Below, piece after piece: positions 33,042 through 43,213 of a stretch of DNA of 64,000 nucleotides. The notes beneath the pieces were generated by a model, which was not told where the DNA came from, ran no database searches, and saw only the letters and a program-made list of their open reading frames with translations. This DNA is from Diaporthe sp. PMI_573 (taxonomy: Eukaryota > Ascomycota > Sordariomycetes > Diaporthales > Diaporthaceae). The DNA is taken from contig JAJTUP010000003.1 of NCBI GenBank assembly GCA_021399435.1, positions 1,426,001 through 1,490,000 of the forward strand, in the 5' to 3' direction. Within the stretch, counting starts at the first letter, position 1; each line of letters opens with the position of its first letter. The position numbers and the translations under genes were made by a program.

Positions 33042-34442
33042 ATGCGATGCAGTCAGGTCACGTTGCCAACCATGATCCGCTGGCAGAAGGCGACGTTACC
33101 ACTCTGGCTGCTGTCAGCAATTGGCTGCTTGTGTTTATCCGATGCCGTTCCATTGTGCACACCTTACCCATACTTTGACCCGCACGATCATGTTGTGTGC
33201 CCCATTGATGCAACTGGACCGATCTGGGCATCAAAATCATTGGATCTCGGCTGGCTCAAAGGATATGCCTGCCATGGCTTGGGACCGGGACAGTTCTGCA
33301 CCTTCAGTCATCCGAAGTTCAACCGCGGCCTCGGTATAGCATTCATCACCACGGATGCAATACTCGAGGACGTCTCATCTTGGCTTACCTTGCAGCCACC
33401 AGATGCGAGGGGTGGGAGCCTTGCCGCTGTGCCGCCTTACGAGGCCAAACAGATACTTGGAAAAGGAGTTGGCTTGATTGCCAACCGAGATATCAGGAGG
33501 GGAGAGCTCATCATGGCTCGGACTCCAGCGGTTTTGGTGGATGGTGAAGCATTTAATAAGTTGAGCGCAACACATCTCACACAGGCTCTGGCTCATGCAA
33601 TCAAGTCCTTGCCATATGACCATCAACATGAGTATCTCCAGCTGTCAACCCATGATGATGCCACGACCTATGAGGAGAGAGTGTACAAGATCTTCGCCAA
33701 AAATAACTTCAGGACGAAATTCCACAACGGGAAAGACTTCCACTCTACATTCACTGAAGGTTCGGCAGTCCTCTACATTTTTAAGCATTCTCAAGTTCTG
33801 ACGTCCCAACCTGTAGTATCACGAATAAATCACGATTGTCGTCCCAACAGCGGATACCATTTCGACGCATCGATGTTGTCACAAAAGGTCTATGCAGCCC
33901 GTGATATAAAAGTTGGGGAAGAGCTTAGCATCGCGTACTATGAGTACGTCCAATCGATTCTGCATCTCATTCACATGCTGACAGCACTGGGTAGTCCAAT
34001 CCAAGACCGCGACAGGCGGCAGCACCAATTACTATCACATTGGGGATTTGAGTGCACCTGCAAGCACTGCACTGCTGATCCAGACTCGATTGCACAGTCA
34101 GATAGAAATGTCGGGCAGATACATGCCCTATGGAGTGATCTTGATGATTACTCTCCAGCATCGAGGGGCTCGACAGATAAGGCCGAGCAACTCCTCGAAC
34201 TCTACAAGCTTGAGGGCCTGGACACTCGCATGCACGAGGCATACTACCGCGCCTCGGTAGAGTGGAACGGCGTGGGGAACTCGGCAGCAGCAGTCGAGGC
34301 AGCAAGAATGTGTCTAGACAGAGGAGAACAGATGAGGGGGCCACAGGCGCCCTTTGTAAAAAACATGAGGGAGTTGATACAGGATCCACAAAAGCATTGG
34401 AGTTGGAGATTTCGCCTGCCCAACGCCCATGATATTGGTTGA
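33042..34442 (+). CDS. SET-domain protein with signal peptide
   Basis: SET fold proteins are lysine methyltransferases; this fungal subgroup has an N-terminal secretion signal and unknown targets. The signal follows either ATG (33042 or 33072; the second, MIRWQKATLPLWLLSAIGCL, is the more ordinary signal peptide). SET motifs: GKGVGLIANRDIRRGELIM, the pseudoknot motif SRINHDCRPNSGYHF, and ARDIKVGEELSIAYY. The open frame hides a 51-base intron at 33944-33994 (GTACGT, branch CTGAC, GGTAG). Removing it converts AYYEYVQS... into AYYDPIQDRDRRQHQLLSHW, restoring the family's YxDP element before the post-SET-like WGFECTCKHC. Exons 33042-33943 and 33995-34442 then give 449 residues. Nuclear histone targets are doubtful given the signal. 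Confidence 0.88.
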   Translation: MRCSQVTLPTMIRWQKATLPLWLLSAIGCLCLSDAVPLCTPYPYFDPHDHVVCPIDATGPIWASKSLDLGWLKGYACHGLGPGQFCTFSHPKFNRGLGIAFITTDAILEDVSSWLTLQPPDARGGSLAAVPPYEAKQILGKGVGLIANRDIRRGELIMARTPAVLVDGEAFNKLSATHLTQALAHAIKSLPYDHQHEYLQLSTHDDATTYEERVYKIFAKNNFRTKFHNGKDFHSTFTEGSAVLYIFKHSQVLTSQPVVSRINHDCRPNSGYHFDASMLSQKVYAARDIKVGEELSIAYYEYVQSILHLIHMLTALGSPIQDRDRRQHQLLSHWGFECTCKHCTADPDSIAQSDRNVGQIHALWSDLDDYSPASRGSTDKAEQLLELYKLEGLDTRMHEAYYRASVEWNGVGNSAAAVEAARMCLDRGEQMRGPQAPFVKNMRELIQDPQKHWSWRFRLPNAHDIG

Positions 34443-34734
34443 AAATCATGTACGAACTGATCCAGGGAGCGGTCGGGGTGAAGGGACGAACAGGGATGCA
34501 CATCCCGAGTCTGGTGATTGCACGTTGGATTGGCCATGGTAGACTACAGGCAATCAAAAACAGGTCAAAGGCTTACCGTTTCCGCGACTGAGACCTGGAG
34601 ACGATATTGAATTTTTCAATATACCAACCAAATTCAAGTATGATTCTCAATTGCAATTTGTTTCTAGACCTGGTGTTGCGGATCATGTGTTGTCCGGCCA
34701 TAGGTGCACCGAAAAGCCCCGATTTCCATCGCCT

Positions 34735-34881
34735 GGTCTGGTGGTCTAGTGGTATGATTCGCGCTTAGGGCTCACCCTAATGCTTAAACTGCGCGAGGTC
34801 GTAAGTTCATCTCCACCTGTTCAGGGTGCAAAACAAATAAACTAACATCTCCCCAGCCGGGTTCAATCCCCGGCCAGACCC
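34735..34881 (+). tRNA. tRNA-Pro(AGG) with two introns
   Basis: Acceptor stem GGTCTGG (34735-34741) pairs perfectly with CCAGACC (34874-34880), discriminator C at 34881. Anticodon stem CGCGC (34760-34764) pairs with GCGCG (34791-34795); anticodon AGG is 34767-34769. T stem CCGGG (34857-34861) pairs with CCCGG (34869-34873) around TTCAATC. Intron 1 (34771-34789, 19 nt) sits after position 37, the standard site for the tRNA splicing endonuclease. A second insertion (34801-34856) separates position 48 from position 49. Internal promoter boxes: A box TGGTCTAGTGG (34742-34752) and B box GGTTCAATCCC (34860-34870). There is no run of four T within the gene. Removing both insertions leaves a 72-nt tRNA body with all stems intact. 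Confidence 0.93.
34801..34856 (+). other. Spliceosomal-type intron inside the tRNA-Pro gene
   Basis: 56-nt insertion between tRNA positions 48 and 49. It starts GTAAGT (34801-34806), has a branch-site-like CTAAC (34842-34846), a pyrimidine-rich ATCTCCCC and ends CAG (34854-34856); branch A to AG is about 11 nt. These are the consensus elements of fungal U2-type introns and not a bulge-helix-bulge of the tRNA endonuclease. Size is also typical of the protein-gene introns in this window (51-155 nt). Confidence 0.85.
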
Positions 34882-34895
34882 AACAACTAAACTCC

Positions 34896-34902
34896 TTTTT
34901 TT
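34896..34902 (+). terminator. RNA polymerase III terminator of tRNA-Pro
   Basis: Run of seven T 14 bases after the tRNA 3' end, backed up by a run of six T at 34907-34912. Confidence 0.8.
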
Positions 34903-34912
34903 GTCATTTTTT

Positions 34913-36654
34913 CCCCTTTGAATGAAAACTGTTGAAGAACTTTTGGTGAATGCTCAATATATTTTGCCATGTAATTGGACTGTGAGATCATTGACCGCGT
35001 CGGAAATCGATGTGACCACACGAAATCTTTTGAATTTCTTGGAGCTGTTTTGGACCATGGTTAGAATGGAGGTGCACTGATTTTCCTACATGCTCCAACT
35101 CCGTTCTTTATCTTGGCCAGGTCATGTATCTGGCCAGGAGTCTGAGTCCGCATGATTTCATCATCCATTACGTCCAGCACGTCCAGGCTGTGCCAGTGAT
35201 CGCATAGTGGAACGCCATTAACCCCCTTTTTTCCACCTTCCTTTTATGGGACTTTAACGCCACTATCTCAAGCTACCAAATACGAGTTGCATGGATCCCA
35301 AAAGGTTTTCGTGACGTTGCAAGAGGTATTCCAAACAACACTGCTTGCTCTATTAGAGTATGCCACAGGCGGCATCCCTGCAGAGTGTTCTACCAAAGCT
35401 TGTCATATGAGATTATCCCCTATACAGGCATTCGACACGGGGAACATTCTGGAATGACCAAGCCGTAATACCCTGTCATCCTTGGTACTGCTTCGCCGGC
35501 TGCGACCGGCTAGATTAGGAAGACCAAACTTTGAGCATGACTGACTGGATTTCCGCAAGCTAACAACCGAGGCGGCGCCACATCAAAATTGGGTGACCGA
35601 ACCCTGGTCAGATGCCCTAGGCATCCCACGCGGGCGCCGCCTGTGGCTTACGCCGTTGTGGTTTCTCACCCCCTCCCTAAGCTCGCCTGAGTCCCTCGCC
35701 CATCGGAGCTTGTGAAGCGTGAGAGCGAGGGGTCGAGACATCTCTGACCACCATCCCCCTCCCAAGGTTCCAACCCAGCCTCTGACCAGGGCAGCATCAG
35801 CCGAGCCACGTTATGGTCGGGTCCGTGCAAGTAATAAATTGAACCAGGGTGGTTTACCACAGTACGTCCCCTCGTTCTTCATGCGGACCGGGGCTGCGAA
35901 CGCAATAAAGTTTTAAGCTTTGTTGGTCCCCGCACCCCAGCCTCAAGTGCAGATGATTCGCGCATCTTGCATGCCGCGGCTTCCTGCCCCTATCCCCAGT
36001 GCGGAAGCTCGCAGCTCCCAGCTTCTCTGGTTTTAACCGCCCAACGCTGCCTCCACGAACACGAGAGGAATTTTGCCGCTTTCCGAAGCCTGTTCGAAGT
36101 CATGCGATCCTCAATGCTGCAATGCGGAATTGACCCAAACGCGGGGGTGAAGAAGCGAAAGCAAGACACCTTGCACCGCAGCGCAGATCTGCTGCGCGAG
36201 TTTGAGCGCCGTACGGACGTACCCATGCCGGGTCGTCTATCTCCTACCTCCAGGGGTTTGGCTCCGCTGGTCCTGTCCCACCGCTCTAAACCCTCGGCTC
36301 AATCTTCTTCTCAGGCTTCCATAAACGTCACAGGCGATCCCCACTCGGAGAAGACGGCCCCTGTCGGAATGAATGGTCGAGTTGCGTCCCCTCATGGTCG
36401 GTTCGGACTAGAATCCCCCTGTCAATGGCGCGATGTTATCTCGCCGTCATGACAGGGTCCCATTCCGCAGGGGCAACTGTAACGGTAGATAAATAAAAGC
36501 TTTGCCAAGGGGCGGGTGCTGTCTCTTGGAAGATGTTGGTCCCTCTTGGCTACGTCCTCCTCCGTTCCCATCTCCACCAGTGAATCCGTCACATACTAGT
36601 CGGCCATCTGTTGCGGGTGCAGCTTGCCAAGCAGCCAAGTAGACGCATCCCACG
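34913..36654. other. Intergenic region, no firm gene
   Basis: A plus-strand frame at 35967-36452 (161 codons) has protein-like parts (CLHEHERNFAAFRSLFEVM) but starts at TTG, has no upstream exon I can support and lies in GC-rich promoter DNA of the next gene. A TATA-like ATAAATAAAAG at 36489-36499 precedes the sedolisin ATG by about 155 bases. Confidence 0.45.
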
Positions 36655-39063
36655 ATGCTGTACAAGGAATTCGTCGCTGCCGCCCTTTTTGGTGCGGCAG
36701 CCATTGACTCAGCGCTGGCCACTCCTTTCGATGCCGGACGACTCCTCAGCAAGAGGGACGTGCCTAGCACTCACGTCCGTCATGAGAGGCAGATGCCTCA
36801 CTGGTCCTGGACCTGGGAGAGGAAGCAGAAGGTCAAGAAGTCCACGGTACTGCCAATGAGAATCGGACTGCGGCAGCTTGAGGATAAGCTGCAGGAGGGC
36901 CGCGATCTTCTGATGGAGAGGTCAGACCCCTCGTCCCCTTACTATGGCCAGAGCATGTCTGCTCGTGAGGTCATTGACTTCTTCGCGCCTCCGAAGGAGA
37001 GTGTCGAGGTTGTCAGGGACTGGCTCGCTGCCGGCGGGATCGATGCTACTCGACTTTCGCAGTCAGTCAACAAGCAGGTATGATGCGTCCAACCATCCCC
37101 TCTATTTCACGTGCCCAGCAAACATTGAACCGATAACTCACACTGCCCAGTGGATCCAATTTGACGCCACAGTCGCGGAAGTAGAGGATCTCCTCTTCAC
37201 GGATTATTTCTACTGGGAGCACACCTCGACTGGAAGCGAAAATATCGCTGCTGAGGAGTACCACATTCCTGCTCATGTGCAAACCCACATCGACTGTAAG
37301 AGGCTACCAGCAGCCTGAACCCCCCAGGAAGTATTCCAGGGCTGACCGATTCTCCAGACATTACTCCAGGTATCCGACTTCGTGCTGATCCAGGACGCGT
37401 CCGCCGTCTCAAGCGCCGGGCCGAGGCTGAGCAACTCCGCAAACGCGCTGTAAAGGCCATGAACACTGGAGTCGAGATCATCGGCTCCGATGCCTCCACT
37501 CTGCCGCCACTCAACAGTTCCATATGTGACTCTTATGTCACCCAGGAGTGCATCAGAACTCAGTACAGTATTCCCAAGGGCGACAAGGCTGCCGAGGGTA
37601 ATGGGCTCGGCGTCTTTGAGTCTCTGGGTGACCACTACGCTCAGAATGATCTTGATGTCTACTGGTCCACCCTGTACCCGGAGATCCCAAATGGCACTTA
37701 TCCCATTGAGAAGAACATAGACGGTGCTTATGGCGCTGCCAAGTCCCTGGAGGCAGCCGGTGTTGAATCGGACCTAGACTTCCAGGCTGCGCAGCCTCTC
37801 ATCTGGCCCCAGAGGACCATCCTCTTCCAGACAGACGACGAGTTCTATCAACTCAACGAGACTGCTCTAGACACACCTCTGAAAGGTTTCTGGAACACTT
37901 TCTACGATGCCTTGGATGGAAGTTACTGCACCTACAGCGCTTATGGCGAGACGGGCAACTGCGTGCTTCCCGAATGCCTGGACCCCGCGTACCCGGACCC
38001 CAACCCAGGTGGCTACAAGGGCCAGCTTCAATGCGGTGTCTATGAGCCTACGAACGTGATCAGTATCTCGTACGGCGGTGGCGAATCAGACGTCCCGAGT
38101 TATTACACGAAGAGGCAATGCGATGAGATTATGAAGTTGGGCCTACAAGGGACTACCGTCGTGATTAGCTCCGGCGATGATGGTGTTGGCTCTTTTGAAG
38201 GCGACGGCGGGCCTAACGGCTGTGCTGGGCCTGAAGGTAGAGTCTTCTACCCAGCCAGTGATGCCACCTGCCCGTACGTCCTAGCAGTTGGGTCTACACA
38301 GTTGGACAAGGTGTCTGGCAACTCGTCAACGCCGAAGTATGTCGAGAGCGCAACCGCCAGGTTCCCTTCAGGTGGTGGATTCAGCAGTACGTCATTTTCT
38401 CCCCTCTTCTATTCATATTGTCTTGAAGGACTCCGTGGAACATGCTGACATGATTGTGCGCAGACTACTTTGACACGCCAGATTACCAGAAAGACCAAGT
38501 TGCAACTTACTTCGACTCAGTCACGCTGAACTTCACTGGCTACACGGACTCAGGTACCAACTTCTCGGCTGTTGGTGACGGTGTCTACAAGATCGGCGGC
38601 CGTGGCTATCCTGACGTATCTGCCATTGGCGACTCTTTTGTTGTCCGCGCTCAAGGTTCATGGGGCCGTGTCGGTGGCACGTCTCTGTCTGCACCAATCT
38701 GGGCTGCCGTCCTGACCAGAGTCAACGAGGAAAGAATCGCGGCTGGTAAAGGCACGCTCGGTTTCGTGAATCCAACCTTGGTGAGTTTCCATATGACGCA
38801 CTGGCATGCCGCAAGTCAACAGTTGGTATATAGTTGACTGACATCTTGCAGTACGCCCATCCCGAAGTGTTTACGGATGTCACCAATGGGTCTAACCCCA
38901 ACTGCTTGTCCACGGGCTTTTTGGCTGCCCCTGGTTGGGACCCTGTCACTGGACTGGGGTGAGTACCCCGAAAACCTTGATTGTTGATTATAGGGTGCTG
39001 ACAAAATTTGAATGCAGTTCACCCGATTACCCCAAGCTCCTGGATCTCCTCTTGGATGTGTAG
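36655..39063 (+). CDS. Sedolisin (S53) tripeptidyl-peptidase-like serine protease, secreted
   Basis: Acid-active secreted peptidase with a removable prodomain. Six exons: 36655-37077, 37151-37295, 37358-38386, 38464-38780, 38852-38958 and 39018-39063, 688 residues; the five introns are 59-77 bases and all phases match. Residues 1-24 are a signal peptide (MLYKEFVAAALFGAAAIDSA), followed by a Pro-kumamolisin-type prodomain with LQEGRDLLMERSDPSSPYYG. Catalytic residues: Glu and Asp in AAGVESDLDFQ, the oxyanion Asp in VVISSGDDGVGSF, and the Ser in GGTSLSAPIW. The C-terminal calcium site is VFTDVTNGSNPNC and GWDPVTGLGSPDY, the latter formed by splicing. Several N-glycosylation sequons are present. 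Intact and probably functional in extracellular protein digestion. Confidence 0.95.
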
Positions 39064-40039
39064 TTTGGCGCGTGTGTGTGTATGCACACGAGTTTGAGGT
39101 TCTACGATAGCCTTGCTCCTGACTCGACATGTGCCTCTAATGTGTGGACATAGAACATACTAGTACGGTCTAGAAGGATGTTGAATCAATTTGAGATGAA
39201 AGACTGTGAGAACTTTGTAGAAACCTTGTGATATAAGAGAAATTGAACATGGGCAGGTACTCCGGAGCTTAGTAGTGGAATGTGCCTCGGGGCCGACTTC
39301 GACGGACTTGTCGTCCACGTGTGTTGACAGAATCATTCGGCAGATCGGACTTGTCAGTGCAACACAAATCAAGTTATGCCTTAGCCTTAGTGAGGGCACT
39401 GAAGAGTGCCAAGACGACGAGTCGTCCTAGGAAGAAATATAAAAACTGATCCTGGACTGCTACTCCATTGGGCAGACACGAGAATCTCCGCATCGGATGA
39501 CACCCAATACCATGCCTGCTACAACACGGGCACCTGTACCAAAATGGTCAGACTACCCGTCGAGCACATAGCACCCGCAAGCTAGAGGTGGAAAATAATG
39601 CCAACGTGACTTCCAATACGAACGGCCCGCGCTGCTCCGTAGTGGATTGCCATTCACACAGAATGCGGAAATAGTATAGCAAGTTCGGAAGTTTCCCAAC
39701 AATTACCTAGGTCAATCACAGCTTTAATTGAAGAATCGCCAGGAATGGAACACCATTTCGAGGGCTTGATCCGCTCGAGTGGCTGGAAGGACCATAACTT
39801 GTCTACGGAATTCCGCCAAACAGATTCTTTTCCACTACGGGAGGGAAAAGTGCCAGAGATTCGCCGTCAGGAGCCATGATTCTATAAGATCCCTCTACAT
39901 GACCACATTGTTTTCCTCGCTATGATTCTCAGCCGCTATTCCATCCCTTGTGAAATTGGCCAAAGCTGAGCGATCCTCTACCTCAGCACATGTTCACTGA
40001 ATTGTCATCGAGCCAACTTTAGCCCCTTCACTGCCCCAA
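39064..40039. other. Intergenic region, nothing supported
   Basis: 3' flank of the sedolisin and promoter of the next secreted protein. TACCTAGGTC at 39704-39713 belongs to the palindrome set noted separately. Confidence 0.5.
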
Positions 40040-40777
40040 ATGCACTTCTACCTCGCCACGGTTGCCGTTCTTGCGGCTGGGGCGCTTGCGACCCCATTCG
40101 GCCCCCTCGCTCCATCCCTCTCGGATATCAATGCCCCAACGGGTACCAAAGATCGCCGGGTCGATACCTGGGGCGGCTCGGTATCATTAGGCCCCACAAA
40201 GAGCACGATCACCAAGGCGGTGACTACGCTTATCCCCGGCCCTGCGCCACCGACCCAAAATGGCGAACTATTCCTCTGGCCGGGTATGTCCAACGGCACG
40301 GGCGATCTTGTCCAGACAACCCTCGAGTCCTGGCCCGATAATTCCTGGTGCGGCGCCACCGCAGGGCAGTGGTGCGTCCGCGCGTCGCTCTTCGGCTCCT
40401 TTGGCCAGCTCGACGGCACCGCTTCGGCCGTCTCGGGAACCACCAAAGTCAAGATTGTCTACGAGCTCCAGAGCGATAAGCAGACGTGGACACAGACGGT
40501 GACCAACGCCGACACCGGGGCAGCCCTAAGCAGCTTCAGTTACAAGTCTGGTCCTTACATGAGGGGGTATGGTACGGGGACAGAGTGTAACGACAATTGC
40601 TCTGGCTCTATTGCGGCGCAGAAATACCTCAATACCGTCATCACGCTGGCTGGGGCGGATACCACCTTTGGCAACACTATCGCTACTGCTGCGGGAGGGA
40701 CATACAAGGGCTTGACGTCGAGCAACGGGGGACAGGTCTGGACCATTGCTCAGATCGACATTCCGGCTATGGTCTGA
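40040..40777 (+). CDS. Secreted ConA-like protein, 245 residues
   Basis: Single exon. Signal peptide MHFYLATVAVLAAGALATP, then a beta-rich domain with ELFLWPGMSNGTGDLVQTTL, NSWCGATAGQWCVRASLFGS and GGQVWTIAQIDIPAM at the end. Four cysteines are placed as two likely disulfides (CGATAGQWC and CNDNC). The pattern resembles conserved secreted proteins of filamentous fungi with a concanavalin-A-like lectin/glucanase fold; the assignment is from memory of the general pattern and no catalytic pair can be named. Several N-glycosylation sites are present (NGTG, NCSG). Substrate unknown, possibly plant or fungal wall polysaccharide (inference). Confidence 0.8.
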   Translation: MHFYLATVAVLAAGALATPFGPLAPSLSDINAPTGTKDRRVDTWGGSVSLGPTKSTITKAVTTLIPGPAPPTQNGELFLWPGMSNGTGDLVQTTLESWPDNSWCGATAGQWCVRASLFGSFGQLDGTASAVSGTTKVKIVYELQSDKQTWTQTVTNADTGAALSSFSYKSGPYMRGYGTGTECNDNCSGSIAAQKYLNTVITLAGADTTFGNTIATAAGGTYKGLTSSNGGQVWTIAQIDIPAMV

Positions 40778-42410
40778 TACAGTATGAGGCGCAGATAAGG
40801 AGTTATCGGCAGTACCATACAGTTACAGGGAGATGATGTGCACATAGGTCCGTTGAGAAGAGGAACTCAAAGAATACAAATAGTCCAAGAATCTATCACA
40901 TTGAACTGAAGACGTCAACTTAGTGTGTAAATATTGGTGACAAAAAGTACTCGCGGAAACCGAAAGCTCGAGCAAGATGTGCCGACTGCTTTAAATGCAA
41001 CACTGATCTACAGAAACGCACTGCAGCGCAGAGAGGTGAAAGCATCTCTGGTTCTTGAAGGCAACCGAGGACGTTGAGAGTCTCGAAATTCACCCATAAT
41101 TTGGGAGCTGTCTATCTCTGGTCACCAGCTCCCATGGCCAGAATTATGCAAGGTTGAATTCAAGACCAGGTGAGTACTCGTTTCCGGGGAACACTGACTG
41201 GAATGAGTACACCACACAATATCACACAAATGGACGACTTCGTCGTCTCTGCCATCTTTGCCACATTAAGACAGTAACCTCGTGATGACGACAACCACCA
41301 TCTTTTCTGGCTCTGATTTTGCAACGCTCCTGTACAATGCTGTTCCCTTACGACTTCCACATAGTGGTTGGGAGAGATTCTTGTAAATGACTGCTGAATG
41401 AGCAGGCCTAATATAACACCGAGATGTCCAGCAAAAGTCGATACACGTTTAATGGTGATTGGACTATGAAATTTGGTTCATGATCTCGGGACCAAGGAAG
41501 GACTCTCGATCGTATTGAGGTAATAATCATGCATGCACATCTTGGTTTCAGCTGTCACACTAGGTACTTTAGGTGCCGAGCTTGCTGACAGGCCCCGAAA
41601 TGGATGTGCCGCACTGTCACCCCAGGTGGGCAGAAGGTCCCCCACAGCAGCGAATATGGACTGCGGAGGGCGATCTCCCTTCTCGGCGTGTACTTGTGCT
41701 TTTGGATCCTTGCCCGGTACGCTACTGACATAGCTTAGGGGTGACCTGCTGCCAATGGGGTTCGATAATCTTATTTCCCTGTGCCGAAACATCCACTCCT
41801 GAATCTATCCCTACCGCGGGGCCTGATGAGCATACAGAGGAAACCTGAACGCCGGTAAACTCATCCGAGGCCATTCAGAAGACCGCCCACGCCCATCAAA
41901 TATGGCGGGAGGGAAGCAGAATCATCGAGCCAGAACAACAGCTACAGCCAAGGAAGAACGACCAAAAAACCCTTGATGATCGGTGTCTGGTCAAGATTGA
42001 AATTCACATCAGTTGCTTCTGTGCCAATCACACTACCGTGTAATAATGCTCATGGTGGTGGGGTCAGCCGCGCTTAGTGTCTGGGCGGAAGCTAGGAGGT
42101 GAACCCACCGTGCCACTGTAGACTACACCATCGACGTGGATATGCTGTCGAGACACGTCGCGGCGTCAGTGTAGAATAAATGACCTACAACACGTACAGG
42201 CATGCTCCGTGCCTCCTTGATTCGGAATGGTGGTGTAGCAGTCTAGGTCCCTCACGAATGCATCCTCAAGGTAATTATAAAAGCTCCGTGTCTGTTTACT
42301 AAATGCTTTCCAGGAGAATACCTTGCCAGAGCATACCAGCAAATATTTCATTCGACCCTTGTCACTCGATCCCAATCGAAGCTCAAAAGGAGCGATAACC
42401 TCACGACACA
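40778..42410. other. Intergenic region, no supported gene
   Basis: A 104-codon minus frame at 41478-41792 starts with ATG but has no recognised domain. Promoter of the next gene on the right, with a TATAAAA-like element near 42276. Confidence 0.45.
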
Positions 42411-43213
42411 ATGAAATTCTCCTTGGCCCTCGCCGCCCTGGCGCTCGGCGGTACCGCCCTGGCCCTCCCAGCAGCCGAGCTCGAAGCCCGTCAGAACAGC
42501 GGTTCCTACACCATCTCTGGACTCGGAGCACGCAAGAAGCAGATTACTGCGGCCGGCGCCGACTCTTTCGATCTCGCTGTCGCCATGCTAGAGAGCGAGC
42601 GCATGCAAGCCGACTACGCCTATGGCGACAACAAGCAGCAGGACAGCGCCAACTTCGGGATCTTCAAGCAGAACTGGGGCATGCTGCGCGAGTGCTGCTC
42701 GCGCTTCCGGGGCCAGCCGCAGAGCAATTGGAATAACGGCGCTGTTCTCAAGTATGTTTGCGCTGTTCAAGTTTGCGCCTAATTTGCTGCCCCAAATACT
42801 TACCCATGAAATAGCTCTAACCTCAATGCCGATGTCCAATGCCTGAATGAGTGTCAGAGCTACTAGTCAGTACCATCCTCCTCCTTTTACGGATCCCCGT
42901 CTATCATGTTTTGGAATGTTCCAGAACGCATCACTTTAGGACCCGTCGCGCAGGTGACTAACACGTACCAGTGGCCTCGATAGGTGGGTTGCAGGTCATC
43001 GCAACGGTGCCACTGGTCTTGCCAACCCCAACACCCAGGACATCCAGAGTGAGTCATACGTCACCATAGCCATGGTCACTGTGTGAAATGCAATCAGATG
43101 CTGACGTTGCAGATTACCGCAACGGCGTCAACTACATACAGACCCAGCTGACTACCCAGCCCAATGGTCTTACAAACGACGTTCGTTACTGGGTCTATGT
43201 CGTGCCAATCTAG
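42411..43213 (+). CDS. Conserved secreted fungal protein, 189 residues
   Basis: Four exons: 42411-42751, 42815-42865, 42972-43048 and 43113-43213; introns 63, 106 and 64 bases, all phases match. Signal peptide MKFSLALAALALGGTALALP and a probable Kex2-type site before QNSGSYT (EAR). Mature part: SFDLAVAMLESERMQADYAY, DSANFGIFKQNWGMLRECCS, then after splicing NADVQCLNECQSYYGLDRW, VAGHRNGATGLANPNTQDIQ and NYRNGVNYIQTQL. The frame is meaningful only when all four exons are joined. The pattern is shared by small secreted proteins of many ascomycetes; a conserved Glu in LESERMQ and the overall layout recall lysozyme-like folds, but this is a guess. Role unknown, possibly wall-directed. Confidence 0.85.

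Noticed and set aside
35967..36452. Plus frame of 161 codons before the sedolisin gene
   Set aside because: Starts at TTG, no upstream exon and GC-rich promoter DNA; kept only as a remark.
41478..41792. Minus frame of 104 codons
   Set aside because: ATG-started but no domain and no neighbouring exon; insufficient support.
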